Origin: Thalassoroseus pseudoceratinae
Lineage (GTDB): Bacteria > Planctomycetota > Planctomycetia > Planctomycetales > Planctomycetaceae
Assembly (NCBI RefSeq): GCF_011634775.1
Contig: NZ_JAALXT010000004.1
Coordinates: 434,001 to 498,000, forward strand
Reading direction: 5' to 3'
Length of the DNA: 64,000 nucleotides
Part shown: piece after piece, positions 1 to 8,454 of the stretch
How the letters are laid out: the number at the start of each line of letters is the position of its first letter
Numbering within the stretch: position 1 is the first letter of the stretch
Notes under the pieces: model-generated
Told to the model about the DNA's origin: nothing
Seen by the model: only the letters and a program-made list of their open reading frames with translations
Database searches by the model: none
Program-made: the position numbers and the translations under genes

Positions 1-379
1 CGAGCAACCAAATCCAGACCGTCGCCGTCGCAACAGTCGGTATCACCGAGGGAATAAAAAACAGAGTCCGAAAGACCGATTGACCCCAAACTTTCTGATT
101 AAGTAAAACCGCAAGCCCAACCCCTAGCAATATGCTTCCAGGAATCGCAAGCATTGCGTAGTAACTCGTGTTCCAGAGTGCTTGCCCGAAACCTTGTCCG
201 CTCCGAACTTCATTAACGAGCCGTTGATAGTTCTCCGTCCCGATCCATTCCGGCGAGGTCAACAAATCGTAGCGACAAAAACTCCAGTACAATGTCGTGA
301 TGAATGGATAGGCAGTCAGTAGAAGAAAGCCCACGACCCATGGTGAGACAAAGATGAGTCCATCACGAAGTTGACGCAT
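1..379 (-). CDS. Sugar-type ABC transporter permease, N-terminal part
   Basis: This is the first 126 codons of an inner-membrane permease that runs off the left edge of the window. The visible part opens with RQLRDGLIF and a hydrophobic segment at about residues 9-28 (SPWVVGFLLL), then YPFITTLYWSFCRYD and NYQRL. A second segment lies near residues 70-90 and a third starts at the edge. This layout is that of MalF/UgpA-type permeases (binding-protein-dependent transport family), which carry sugars or glycerol phosphate through a two-permease channel. The EAA loop that would confirm the family lies outside the window, and the substrate cannot be told. The ATG at 379 has a short AGGA four bases upstream; a GTG 21 bases further up is possible. 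It is the most downstream visible gene of the minus-strand run that starts with gnd. Confidence 0.75.
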   Translation of the reverse strand, partial: MRQLRDGLIFVSPWVVGFLLLTAYPFITTLYWSFCRYDLLTSPEWIGTENYQRLVNEVRSGQGFGQALWNTSYYAMLAIPGSILLGVGLAVLLNQKVWGQSVFRTLFFIPSVIPTVATATVWIWLL

Positions 380-484
380 TGATTCCTGCCGAATCACAAA
401 TCTCGAGAAATTGTCAACACGCCAAACCTAAGACCACTTAGTCGAAACATACAGTCGATCATTCCCCGTATGATGAGAATGCAG

Positions 485-1444
485 TTAGTCGCATGGCATT
501 GGCTGATTCGAGAGTGTCCGTGTGCCTTGCACGTTGACACCGCTGCCGATGATCAGGTTGTTCTGATAACACCAGCGATAAAACCGCCCGGTTTTCTCAG
601 GGGGAAGGACTCGAATATCCTCAAACCCTGCAGACCGGAACCAATCCATCAATTCAGCAACGGTATGATGATGCTGATAGGCGGGGGCATACCAATCAAA
701 AGTATCACAAATCCGGTTTTCACGACTTGGATGATTACTAAAGTTGACGACCTTGTTGAGTGTTCGGTTGAGAACGGGAATTCCGCCGAGCGTGGCACCA
801 AAGCGAGACCACCGCTCAAGACGATCGTTACTCCATCGCACAGTACGGTGACGCAGTCGGTTATTGATCCACTCCTGCCACCACTGATTTCGACGATAGA
901 GCCAAACCGCAAGTCGTCCGCCGGGTTTCACCATTTTAGCGGCTGCGTTAAATACGTCTTGAGTCTTGGCGTCGTGGTGCATCACACCGATTGAAAAGAC
1001 AGCGTCGAAACTCTCAGGAGCAAACGGTAGTTTCTTTAAGTCGGCTTGTACGAAGTGAGTGTTCGGCTGGTCTTCGCAGAGTTTCTTGGCCTTATCGACG
1101 GCATTGCTATGATCGGCTCCGTAGACTATGGCTCCGGCTTCGGCAAGGATCTTGCAATAACGTCCGCCTCCACAACCTGCATCAAGAACTCTGAGGCCGG
1201 ACATTTCCGACAACCGAAACCCTGTTTTGGCTTCGAACGTCGCACGGTCCTCGTCGGCATGCGCGACTTCATAGCGATTCCACTGGAAGCCAAAACTGGC
1301 TAGATGTTGCGACTCCACAAACCGCGGAATGCCGTTCTCGATTGGGTACTGCGTGCCACAGGTCGAGCAAACAAGTTTCTGGTCCGACTCGACGAGGGTG
1401 CCGCCATCAGCAGGACATTGGAGTTGCGTCAACCAGGTCGACAT
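485..1444 (-). CDS. Class I SAM-dependent methyltransferase with N-terminal zinc-ribbon (Trm112-like) domain
   Basis: A 319-residue cytoplasmic protein. Residues 1-45 form a small metal-binding knuckle with Cys10, Cys26 and Cys29 followed by YPIENGIPRF, as in Trm112/UPF0434-like domains. Residues 84-94 (VLDAGCGGG) are motif I of the Rossmann methyltransferase fold, followed by the acidic GADHS at the end of strand 2 and by FDAVFSIGVMHH as motif IV. The C-terminal 120 residues are rich in Trp and Arg and unassigned. Planctomycetes carry many such proteins, often near glycan or lipid biosynthesis genes, but the acceptor molecule cannot be read from the sequence. It starts 12 bases after the MBL hydrolase gene stops, so the two are very probably co-transcribed. 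Confidence 0.85.
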   Translation of the reverse strand: MSTWLTQLQCPADGGTLVESDQKLVCSTCGTQYPIENGIPRFVESQHLASFGFQWNRYEVAHADEDRATFEAKTGFRLSEMSGLRVLDAGCGGGRYCKILAEAGAIVYGADHSNAVDKAKKLCEDQPNTHFVQADLKKLPFAPESFDAVFSIGVMHHDAKTQDVFNAAAKMVKPGGRLAVWLYRRNQWWQEWINNRLRHRTVRWSNDRLERWSRFGATLGGIPVLNRTLNKVVNFSNHPSRENRICDTFDWYAPAYQHHHTVAELMDWFRSAGFEDIRVLPPEKTGRFYRWCYQNNLIIGSGVNVQGTRTLSNQPMPCD

Positions 1445-1456
1445 GGATTGACACTT

Positions 1457-2197
1457 TCAAAATTCGACAGTCCAAGGATCGCGAGCGAGTTCGGTATTTG
1501 GAAAGATCTTGCGAACGCCTTCAATCCCGATCGGGTCATCTTGTGGTTGATCAGGCCCAAAGTGCGTGAGAATCAAACGCCCAACCGACGCTTTACGGGC
1601 GAGTTCCCCCACGGCGGTTGAGTGACTATGACCGGTGGGCACTGTGTACTCAGCCATCGCGTCGGGAAAGTTGCATTCATGAATGAGAAGATCGACACCT
1701 TTGATGAAATCAAAGTACTTCTCACTGTCACTTGTCGTTGTATCTGTGATGAAGGCCAGCGACTTGTCTGGCCAATCAATCCGATACCCCATGGAACCAC
1801 CCGGGTGCGTTAGTGGCCGATGTGTTAACCGACCACCTCCCGCCACTTGCCACTCGGCATCGAGTTCCAAGTATTCAAAATTCAATGGAGCCGGGAACAA
1901 TCCGCTCGACAGCAAATGCGACTGAACCGTCTCTAATGTTGCGGCATTCGCGTGTACTCGCACCTTGTCAACAATGCCTTTGAGCATTGGAACGAGGAAA
2001 TACGTCAAGCCGCAGACATGATCAAGATGAGCATGCGAGAGGAACACATCTAGTTCGCGGGTCTGCACGTGCTCCTGCACACGAAAGAACCCGGTGCCCG
2101 CATCGAAGACAATTCCTACCTCCGGCAACATCACACACGATGTGTGCCGTTGTTCTGTCGGATGATGTCCGGAGGTTCCTAGGAATTGAATTTTCAT
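1457..2197 (-). CDS. MBL-fold metallohydrolase, ribonuclease Z-like
   Basis: A 246-residue metallo-beta-lactamase-fold hydrolase. The metal-binding signature is complete: SHAHLDHVCG (HxHxDH), an Asp in FITDTTTS, and later His residues in HECNF, GHSHSTA and LTHFGP. The start MKIQFLGTSG with FDAGTG and the GHSHSTAVGELA block resemble the RNase Z/AtsA-like branch, whose members cut RNA 3' ends or hydrolyse phosphodiesters and sulfate esters. The full tRNase Z exosite is not apparent, so the substrate is left open. The ATG at 2197 has no clear Shine-Dalgarno sequence. The gene follows gnd by 43 bases and precedes the methyltransferase by 12, so all three look like one minus-strand operon. Confidence 0.82.
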   Translation of the reverse strand: MKIQFLGTSGHHPTEQRHTSCVMLPEVGIVFDAGTGFFRVQEHVQTRELDVFLSHAHLDHVCGLTYFLVPMLKGIVDKVRVHANAATLETVQSHLLSSGLFPAPLNFEYLELDAEWQVAGGGRLTHRPLTHPGGSMGYRIDWPDKSLAFITDTTTSDSEKYFDFIKGVDLLIHECNFPDAMAEYTVPTGHSHSTAVGELARKASVGRLILTHFGPDQPQDDPIGIEGVRKIFPNTELARDPWTVEF

Positions 2198-2240
2198 GGG
2201 CTAGTTCTGAATTTGATAGAGATCGTGTTCAAACGGTCGA

Positions 2241-3710
2241 CTAGCTCAAATTGCGTTCGCGAATCCAGTCGGTGTGGAAGGTTTCGCCACGAGGTTTGTC
2301 GATGCGTTCGTAGGTGTGAGCACCAAAGTAGTCACGTTGTGATTGCAGCAAGTTCGCTGGCAACCGATCGCGACGATAACCGTCATAGTAAGACAACGCG
2401 GCGGCAAATCCTGGGACTGGCAAGCCGAGTTCCACGGCGGCGGCGACCACTCGTCGCCAACTGGGTTGGGCTTCGTCGATAGCTTTCTTGAAGAAATCAT
2501 CGAGCAACAGGTTTTCCAAGTTCGGTTCTTTGTCGAACGCGGCTTTGATGTCTTGCAAGAACCGGGACCGAATAATGCAACCGCCACGCCAGAGCAGGGC
2601 GATGCTACCGTTGTTGAGTTCCCAACCGAACTCTTCGGCGGCAGCGTCGAGTTGCACATAGCCTTGGGCGTAGCTCACCAACTTCGAAGCGTACAACGCT
2701 TGACGAACATCTTCGATGAACTGCTTCTTGTCACCCTGGTATTGGCCGTCCGGTCCGGACAACACTTTCGAAGCTCGGACGCGAGCGTCTTTCTGAGCTG
2801 ACAAACAGCGGGCGTAGACCGCTTCAGTGATCAAAGTCGTGGGCACACCGAGGTCGAGCGCGTGTTGGCTCATCCATTTGCCGGTGCCTTTTTGCTTGGC
2901 GGTGTCGAGGACTTGGTCGACGAGATCGTTGCCCGTTTCCGGATCTTTGACGGTGAAGATGTCCCGCGTGATTTCGATGAGATAACTCTCGAGTTCACTC
3001 TCGTTCCAGTCTTTGAAGACGTGGTAGAGTTCGTCGTTGCTCAGGCCGAGAGCGTGTTTAAGGATATAGTAGGCTTCGCAGATCAGCTGCATGTCGCCAT
3101 ACTCGATCCCGTTGTGAACCATCTTCACATAGTGACCGGCACCAGCTTCGCCGACCCAATCACAGCAGGGAATGTCGTTGTTTTCGCCGACTTTGGCGGA
3201 GATCTTCTGCAGAATGTCTTTGACGAACGGCCACGCCTCGGGGTCACCACCGGGCATGATGCTTGGGCCTTTGAGAGCACCTTCCTCACCGCCAGAAACG
3301 CCCGTGCCGAGGAACCGCAAACCGGCTTCTTTGAGCTCTTTGTAACGGCGGTTGGTGTCTGCGTAGTCGGAGTTACCACCGTCGATGATGATGTCACCGG
3401 GATCGAGCAACGGCTTGAGTTGATCGATGACCGCATCGACAGGGCCACCAGCTTTGACCATGATCATCACCCGGCGTGGGCTCTTCAGGTCTTTGAGCAA
3501 CCCTTCCACGGAATCATAGCCAACCACCCGATCGGCGGTGCCTTCATGGACGACATCTTCCGGGCGATCTTTCAACCCGCCAACGAAATCATCGGTGGTT
3601 GCTTGAGTCCGATTGTAAACGCCGACGGAATATCCATTGTTCGCCATATTGAGGACAAGATTTTGCCCCATGACGGCCAGGCCGATGAGTCCGATATCGT
3701 GTTGTGCCAT
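2241..3710 (-). CDS. gnd: 6-phosphogluconate dehydrogenase, decarboxylating
   Basis: A 489-residue enzyme of the oxidative pentose phosphate pathway that converts 6-phosphogluconate and NADP+ to ribulose 5-phosphate, CO2 and NADPH. The N-terminal Rossmann motif is GLAVMGQNLVLNMA at residues 10-23. IIDGGNSDYADT, GTGVSGGEEGALKGPSIMPGG and HYVKMVHNGIEYGDMQ, with the catalytic Lys, are diagnostic. The C-terminal helical domain includes RGGCIIRSRFL and ends near DYFGAHTYER, as in full-length enzymes. Length fits the homodimeric long form (about 470-490 residues). The ATG at 3710 is preceded by a purine-rich AGAGAGACC. It is the first gene of the run gnd, MBL hydrolase, methyltransferase, possibly the ABC permease. 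The functional link to its neighbours is unclear. Confidence 0.97.
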   Translation of the reverse strand: MAQHDIGLIGLAVMGQNLVLNMANNGYSVGVYNRTQATTDDFVGGLKDRPEDVVHEGTADRVVGYDSVEGLLKDLKSPRRVMIMVKAGGPVDAVIDQLKPLLDPGDIIIDGGNSDYADTNRRYKELKEAGLRFLGTGVSGGEEGALKGPSIMPGGDPEAWPFVKDILQKISAKVGENNDIPCCDWVGEAGAGHYVKMVHNGIEYGDMQLICEAYYILKHALGLSNDELYHVFKDWNESELESYLIEITRDIFTVKDPETGNDLVDQVLDTAKQKGTGKWMSQHALDLGVPTTLITEAVYARCLSAQKDARVRASKVLSGPDGQYQGDKKQFIEDVRQALYASKLVSYAQGYVQLDAAAEEFGWELNNGSIALLWRGGCIIRSRFLQDIKAAFDKEPNLENLLLDDFFKKAIDEAQPSWRRVVAAAVELGLPVPGFAAALSYYDGYRRDRLPANLLQSQRDYFGAHTYERIDKPRGETFHTDWIRERNLS

Positions 3711-3843
3711 GTTCGTTGGTCTCTCTGAAAAAGCAGTATCGTCTGTTGTCGCCCCACTCTAGCGAATCACGCCAGATTTGGAAGCATCGCAAATAGATTG
3801 AGGAATAGTGTTCGTGGTCTTTGGTCAGTGTGTTAATCGAGCG

Positions 3844-5802
3844 TTACGGCTGTTCGGTTTCTAGACGTTCGACGGCGCCAAGTTCGAATCCGGCCTTTTT
3901 CAATGCAGCTTCGGCGTTGGCGGTATTTGCGTCGTCTCCGCGAATCGCAACGACAATCCGCGATCGCTTAGCTTCCCACCGAATCAGCGGACGACGGACC
4001 CATTGTTCTCGGATGAAGGCTCTTTGCATGGCGAAATACGGGTTGATATTCCCCTCATAGCCTTTGACGTTGAATACAACGGCTGACATCCCTGGAGGAA
4101 TTTTGGGCCCCATATCACGTTCAGGCAAAGGTCGGCTCGGTCTTGGAGTCGAACCATTTCCGGGAGTCGCCGAAGGAGGCGTGGCTCCCGGTCGTGTTCG
4201 CATTGGGATCGGTGGCCGTGTTACAGGGCCTGGCTGCGGTCGCGGTTGCACCGTCGGGCTTGGCTGAGGTTGCGGCGGTTTGGGTTCCGTTTTCGCAACG
4301 GTTTGCGGAGGTTCTGGCTTCGTTTCCTTCGGCGGCTTGGGTTCTCGCGGCATCGGGTCGACAGGCTTTGTCTGAACGACCGGAGTGGACGGTTTCGATG
4401 GTGCGGTTGCCGAAGGTGCCATTTGTCGCAACCACTGTATCCCGGATGGGATGCCTTCATCGATCATCGATTGATAATGATCCCCGGTGTTCACAAGTTT
4501 CAACGAGACATCTTTTCCGAGCGAACGCAACTGATTCGCAAACTGTTCCGTCGTGACGTATGGCTCGTTGCTGTCGTCACGTGCATGGAACAAGAACGTC
4601 GGGCAGTTCAGCTGAGCGGCATGCGTCTTCGGCGAACTGCGAGGAAGGAACTCGGCAATCCCAGGCAGAATCGAGGCCGTTAACGGATTGCTGGCGACCT
4701 CGCCCAACCGAGCCATCACATCTGTTGCTGGTGCATATGCAATGCTACCGGCGAGTCGTGGTTCGTGTTCGGCCAATAATAAGGAGAGCGTTCCTGCCGA
4801 ACTATGACCGGCCGAAAAAATGGCTTTCGGATTCACTTGAGGAAGCCGAGCCAACGCGAACTCCAACGCATTCCGACCATTCACAACACCGGCGTAAGCA
4901 TCCTTGAATTCGCCGTACGCTTCGGAGATTTCCAAATCGGTGGCGGATTCCAAATCCGCGATCCCGCCGTCGATGGAGTACATGATCACCGCAAACCCGG
5001 CTTTGGCGTATGGTTCAGTTTCGTCGTGATAGCTAGAATCGTCCAAGCCGTTGCCGCACAAGAGGTTCGATCCAGCCGGAGCCACAAGAACACACCCCAG
5101 CGAACCGGGCGCGTGTTGTCCCGGCGGAAGATAGATCCGCATCTGCATCGCACCGCCGGGGACGCGGGTTTGATTCATTCCCACGTTGTAGACGGTCACA
5201 CCGGACGGCAATCGCTGACCACCCGCAGGCAGCGGCGGAAATTGAGGAACGGCGACACTACCGACCGGGAATAAGCCCCCGCTACCACTTTCAGCGGCAA
5301 AGTTCCCGTTCGCATTTCCATTGCCGTTCCCGCCACCGTTCTTCATGGAAGCCACAGTCATGGCCCACCAGATGCCCGACAGAATGATCATCACCGCAAT
5401 CACACCGACGGCGGTGTAGCGAAATTTATCGCCATCGAAGACGTCGGCTGGCGGAGGTGCAGACTTGGAACGGCGGGAACGGGAAGAGCTTCGAGAACGG
5501 GTTCCAGACCGTGATGACCGCGGGGGAGCATCGTCGGCCGATCGCGTGCGTCTGCGACCTGCGGAACTACCTGACGATGCGGTCGTTCGCGACGAAGACC
5601 GCGACGAACGACTGCGACGAGACGGGCTGGAAGTGTCCTCCCCGAACATATCGTCGAAGTCGTCATCGGCAAAGTCTTCCGCAGCTTCCTCAGGAACGCG
5701 GAATTTGGCACCACATTCCTTACAGGGCAGGGTGCGGCCGGCGAATTTCTCTTTAATCTCGTAATCGCGACCGCACTTGCGGCACTGGACGTGAATCGAC
5801 AT
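3844..5802 (-). CDS. Zinc-ribbon, membrane-anchored alpha/beta hydrolase with proline-rich linker
   Basis: A 652-residue multi-domain protein. Residues 1-35 carry a four-Cys zinc ribbon (Cys7, Cys10, Cys27, Cys30). A Ser/Arg-rich low-complexity stretch follows, then one transmembrane helix near residues 135-155. The central part is an alpha/beta hydrolase with the nucleophile elbow GHSSAG, an Asp in FLFHARDDSN and a His in NTGDHYQS, so a catalytic triad is present. A long Pro/Lys/Thr-rich linker leads to a C-terminal domain of about 85 residues with no recognised family. The chosen ATG at 5802 has GGAGGA upstream; eight more codons are open above it. The ribbon probably faces the cytoplasm and the hydrolase the other side, but this is inferred. 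The substrate is unknown. Confidence 0.78.
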   Translation of the reverse strand: MSIHVQCRKCGRDYEIKEKFAGRTLPCKECGAKFRVPEEAAEDFADDDFDDMFGEDTSSPSRRSRSSRSSSRTTASSGSSAGRRRTRSADDAPPRSSRSGTRSRSSSRSRRSKSAPPPADVFDGDKFRYTAVGVIAVMIILSGIWWAMTVASMKNGGGNGNGNANGNFAAESGSGGLFPVGSVAVPQFPPLPAGGQRLPSGVTVYNVGMNQTRVPGGAMQMRIYLPPGQHAPGSLGCVLVAPAGSNLLCGNGLDDSSYHDETEPYAKAGFAVIMYSIDGGIADLESATDLEISEAYGEFKDAYAGVVNGRNALEFALARLPQVNPKAIFSAGHSSAGTLSLLLAEHEPRLAGSIAYAPATDVMARLGEVASNPLTASILPGIAEFLPRSSPKTHAAQLNCPTFLFHARDDSNEPYVTTEQFANQLRSLGKDVSLKLVNTGDHYQSMIDEGIPSGIQWLRQMAPSATAPSKPSTPVVQTKPVDPMPREPKPPKETKPEPPQTVAKTEPKPPQPQPSPTVQPRPQPGPVTRPPIPMRTRPGATPPSATPGNGSTPRPSRPLPERDMGPKIPPGMSAVVFNVKGYEGNINPYFAMQRAFIREQWVRRPLIRWEAKRSRIVVAIRGDDANTANAEAALKKAGFELGAVERLETEQP

Positions 5803-5918
5803 CCGGAGCGTCCTCCCCGATTGCAACGCATTGACTTGGGAACAAAACCAAACTCATTATGCGGGATCACCCTACCACCGGGAAGAACAACTCCTCAGGA
5901 ACGTCGGTTGCAATCCGC

Positions 5919-6803
5919 CTACTTCTTCCAAGGCGGAATTTCCGGGAGGTATTCGTCGAATTCGGCGATCAGGGCTTTCTCGTAATCGCCAGCATACTCG
6001 CCATTGAGAAACTTGTCACAAGATTCATTGAAGAATCGTTCCCAACTGGCTTCCTCATTGCCGGGATTGATTGGATAGAACAGAGCCCCGACAGCCTTGG
6101 CGGCTTTCATATCGCCGGGAGCATCCCCGATCATCAAAACCTTGCCGTCTTCGTAGCCCATGTCTTTGGCTTGGCCGAGGGTTTCCTTCTTGCTTCCGGC
6201 TTCTTGACCACAGATCGCTTCAACGAATTCCGAAATGCCGTGCTCGTCCCACTCTTGCTTCAGAGCCGCATTCGGAGTGGCGGAGCAGACAATCATGTCA
6301 GCGACCGGGGCCAACTTCTGCAACGATTCACGGACGTTTGGGAACGGAGAGACGCCGTGCACCATGTCAGCGACCATCTCGTTGACAGCAACCGACCAAT
6401 CCAGAGCCCGTTTCAAGTCGGGATCGTTGGTTTTTTCGACTTCGGCTTTCAGTGCTGGGTTGCCGAGTTTCGTTTCGCGTTCGATCCAATCCCGCACGCC
6501 TTGCAGCTTTGGAATTTTGACGCCGCGTCGTTGCACGTCCGGCCATTCTTCCAGCAGGTCGAGCGTCATGGTCAACGCGGGGAAACGGTTGATGCCACGC
6601 CATTTGGAGTACAAGTTCACGAACTCCGCCGCTTCTCGAGCGAACTTCGAGCACGGTTGCAAATCGAAGTATTTCACGGTGTTCGGAATGAAGCACTCTT
6701 TGTGCTTAATTTCCATCGTGTCGAAAGCACAGCCATCGGAATCGATCCCGATGAGAAATTCGTTCTTCTTGGCAAAGCCATCGTTCAGTGGGTTATCGGA
6801 CAT
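5919..6803 (-). CDS. HAD-superfamily phosphohydrolase
   Basis: A 294-residue haloacid dehalogenase-type hydrolase. Motif I is GIDSDGCAFD near residues 19-28, with the nucleophile Asp and the second Asp of DxD. Motif II is VCSATP, motif III includes the Lys in GSKKETL, and motif IV is MIGDAPGDMKAA. It has a large cap insertion between motifs I and II, longer than in phosphoglycolate phosphatase. It probably removes phosphate from a small cytoplasmic metabolite, but the substrate cannot be named. The start MSDNPLND at 6803 was chosen because the 51 codons above it are low quality and cross an intergenic palindrome. The next gene upstream on the same strand is the phosphofructokinase, 233 bases away, so a separate transcript is likely. 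Confidence 0.82.
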   Translation of the reverse strand: MSDNPLNDGFAKKNEFLIGIDSDGCAFDTMEIKHKECFIPNTVKYFDLQPCSKFAREAAEFVNLYSKWRGINRFPALTMTLDLLEEWPDVQRRGVKIPKLQGVRDWIERETKLGNPALKAEVEKTNDPDLKRALDWSVAVNEMVADMVHGVSPFPNVRESLQKLAPVADMIVCSATPNAALKQEWDEHGISEFVEAICGQEAGSKKETLGQAKDMGYEDGKVLMIGDAPGDMKAAKAVGALFYPINPGNEEASWERFFNESCDKFLNGEYAGDYEKALIAEFDEYLPEIPPWKK

Positions 6804-6842
6804 CGGTTTGGAATCCTGTTTGGGTCGGGTATTTTCGGTGGT

Positions 6843-6893
6843 GCAGACATCTCTGTCTGCCTGAAGTTTTCGGAGGGTGCGTCGTAACGCACC
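6843..6893. repeat. Tandem short palindromes, planctomycete intergenic type
   Basis: Two small perfect hairpins lie side by side. The first is GCAGACA (6843-6849), loop TCTC, TGTCTGC (6854-6860). The second is GGTGCGT (6876-6882), loop CGTA, ACGCACC (6887-6893). The first is the same core as the longer palindrome at 37515-37542. They sit between two minus-strand genes and are not followed by a T-run, so they look like a dispersed repeat and not a simple terminator. A partial relative (GGGAATGTCTGCCC) is seen near 7009-7024. Confidence 0.65.
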
Positions 6894-7036
6894 ATCATTC
6901 GATCCGGTTTGGTATTCAGTAGTGCGTCGCTCATCTCCAGAGGATTCGTCAGGCACAGCCGGCCCTACAAATTCTGAATTTGTTATGGCGGGCTGGTTCA
7001 GGGCGGATGGGAATGTCTGCCCTATCCCACCAGTTT

Positions 7037-8332
7037 TTAGCGGTCGCTCTGTGGCACGTATTTATCAAGCTTTTGATCGGCGAAGATCTTCTTGAGCCGA
7101 GCAAAGCGGATGCGGCCGTCAATCATTGGGACGGAAATCCAGTTGTCCCCGATGAGCGGACGGGCATATTTGACGTACTCGTCGGTCACGTCGGTGCCGT
7201 CTTCGCTGATCCAGTGACTGGGGAACTTACGATCTTTTTCGGCGACTTCGCTCAGCGGAGCTTTGTCGTAACGTGGTTGGTAGTTGTCCCAGTCGGCTCG
7301 CAGAATCGTCGCCATGTAACCATGCTCACCGGCACCAGCCAACAACGCGGCTTTCTGACCGACGTAGTAAGACTCTTCCAAGTCGACCGTCGATGCGTAG
7401 GCCATATCGTTGCGTTGGTGCGTTCCCGGCACATTGCAGCGAGCGGCTCCTTTGACGGGGAGTTTCTCTTCGTTCAATGCGTTGGTCAGCATTTGAGCAA
7501 TCGTGATCTTGCTCGATGAGAGCATCGCATGACCGAAGGAATCGCGGACGATAAATTCCTCAGGAATCTTGAGTCCTTCGATTTCGAGCCCTTCGCTGAC
7601 CACCACGATCGCCCGGCCGTGCTCTTTGAGGCTGGAGTTGATGTTCTCGCGAATTTGATCGAGCGTGACCTTGCGTTCGGCGAGATAGATCTGCAGCGGC
7701 ATTTCGCGGTTTGGATCGCCCAACCGAGCGGCGGCGGGGATGTAACCGATCTTTCGGCCCATTGCCTGTAACACCAACACGGGGTCAGCCGGACAGGAAC
7801 CGTTGTTCTCTTCGTTCGATTGTTGCACGTAGTGAGCCCAATACCGTGCAGTCGAACCGTAACCGGGCGTGTGGTCGACGAGTTTGAACTCGCTGTCGCC
7901 GACATCGTTGTCGATCGTCTTCGGTCCGCCGATGCCGCATACATCCATGCCACGTTCGCGAGCCATGTTGGCAACTTTGTTGGCGGTATCCATCGAGTCG
8001 TTCCCGCCGATGTAGCAGAAGTAGCCGACATCGTGGGCTTTGAAAACTTCCATCACGCGATCGAAGTCTTCGTTCTGACCTTCCTTCAATTTGTACCGGC
8101 AAGTCCCGATCGAACCGGCGGCGGGAGTCGTGCGGAGCAGGGCGATCTCTTCCGGACATTGAGCGGAGAGATCGAGCAGTTCTTCTTTGAGAACGCCTTC
8201 GATTCCATGCCAACCAGCGTAGACGGTGCCGATTTCATCCATCTGCCGAGCCGTCTCGACAATTCCACGAAGCGTGTTGTTAATCACAGGCGATGGCCCA
8301 CCGGATTGAGCCACAATCATGTTCTTCGGCAC
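7037..8332 (-). CDS. pfp: Diphosphate-dependent 6-phosphofructokinase (probable)
   Basis: A 431-residue PFK-family enzyme that phosphorylates fructose 6-phosphate at C1, or runs the reverse reaction. The glycine-rich start QSGGPSPVIN, GGNDSMDTA at the phosphoryl-donor site and GGPKTIDNDV at the catalytic loop are clear. In this family an Asp after the donor-site GG(D/N), and a Lys just before TIDND, block ATP and favour pyrophosphate; both are present, so PPi use is inferred. The usual Asp before that Asp is Asn here. The start is GTG at 8332: GAGGAG lies seven bases upstream, whereas the ATG four codons later is too far from it. It lies near gnd, consistent with a sugar-phosphate theme, but is separately transcribed. 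Confidence 0.9.
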   Translation of the reverse strand: MPKNMIVAQSGGPSPVINNTLRGIVETARQMDEIGTVYAGWHGIEGVLKEELLDLSAQCPEEIALLRTTPAAGSIGTCRYKLKEGQNEDFDRVMEVFKAHDVGYFCYIGGNDSMDTANKVANMARERGMDVCGIGGPKTIDNDVGDSEFKLVDHTPGYGSTARYWAHYVQQSNEENNGSCPADPVLVLQAMGRKIGYIPAAARLGDPNREMPLQIYLAERKVTLDQIRENINSSLKEHGRAIVVVSEGLEIEGLKIPEEFIVRDSFGHAMLSSSKITIAQMLTNALNEEKLPVKGAARCNVPGTHQRNDMAYASTVDLEESYYVGQKAALLAGAGEHGYMATILRADWDNYQPRYDKAPLSEVAEKDRKFPSHWISEDGTDVTDEYVKYARPLIGDNWISVPMIDGRIRFARLKKIFADQKLDKYVPQSDR

Positions 8333-8367
8333 GTTTGATCTCCTCGATTCTTGTCAGTAACTGATGT

Positions 8368-8436
8368 GTGCCACGGCTCCGTGAGCCGTGCTTTCCATAT
8401 GTGAATCGCTTGGCACGGCTTACAAAGCCGTGGCAC
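8368..8436. repeat. Compound palindromic repeat (GCCACGGCT family)
   Basis: Two hairpins are nested in a larger inverted repeat. Hairpin one is CACGGCT (8372-8378) with AGCCGTG (8384-8390). Hairpin two is CACGGCT (8414-8420) with AGCCGTG (8426-8432). The outer arms GTGCCACGGCT (8368-8378) and AGCCGTGGCAC (8426-8436) match perfectly over 11 bases. The element fills most of the gap between the PadR-like gene and the PFK gene. A diverged copy in the other orientation is at 47515-47547. This is a REP- or MITE-like element. Confidence 0.7.
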
Positions 8437-8454
8437 TGGCGTATCTTCAATTCG

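Noticed and set aside
2862-3728. 288-codon open frame on the plus strand opposite gnd
   Set aside because: Shadow of gnd caused by codon bias; no ribosome site or family.
3870-3900. tRNA-like GTTCGAATCC box
   Set aside because: It lies inside the hydrolase coding frame and no cloverleaf can be built around it.
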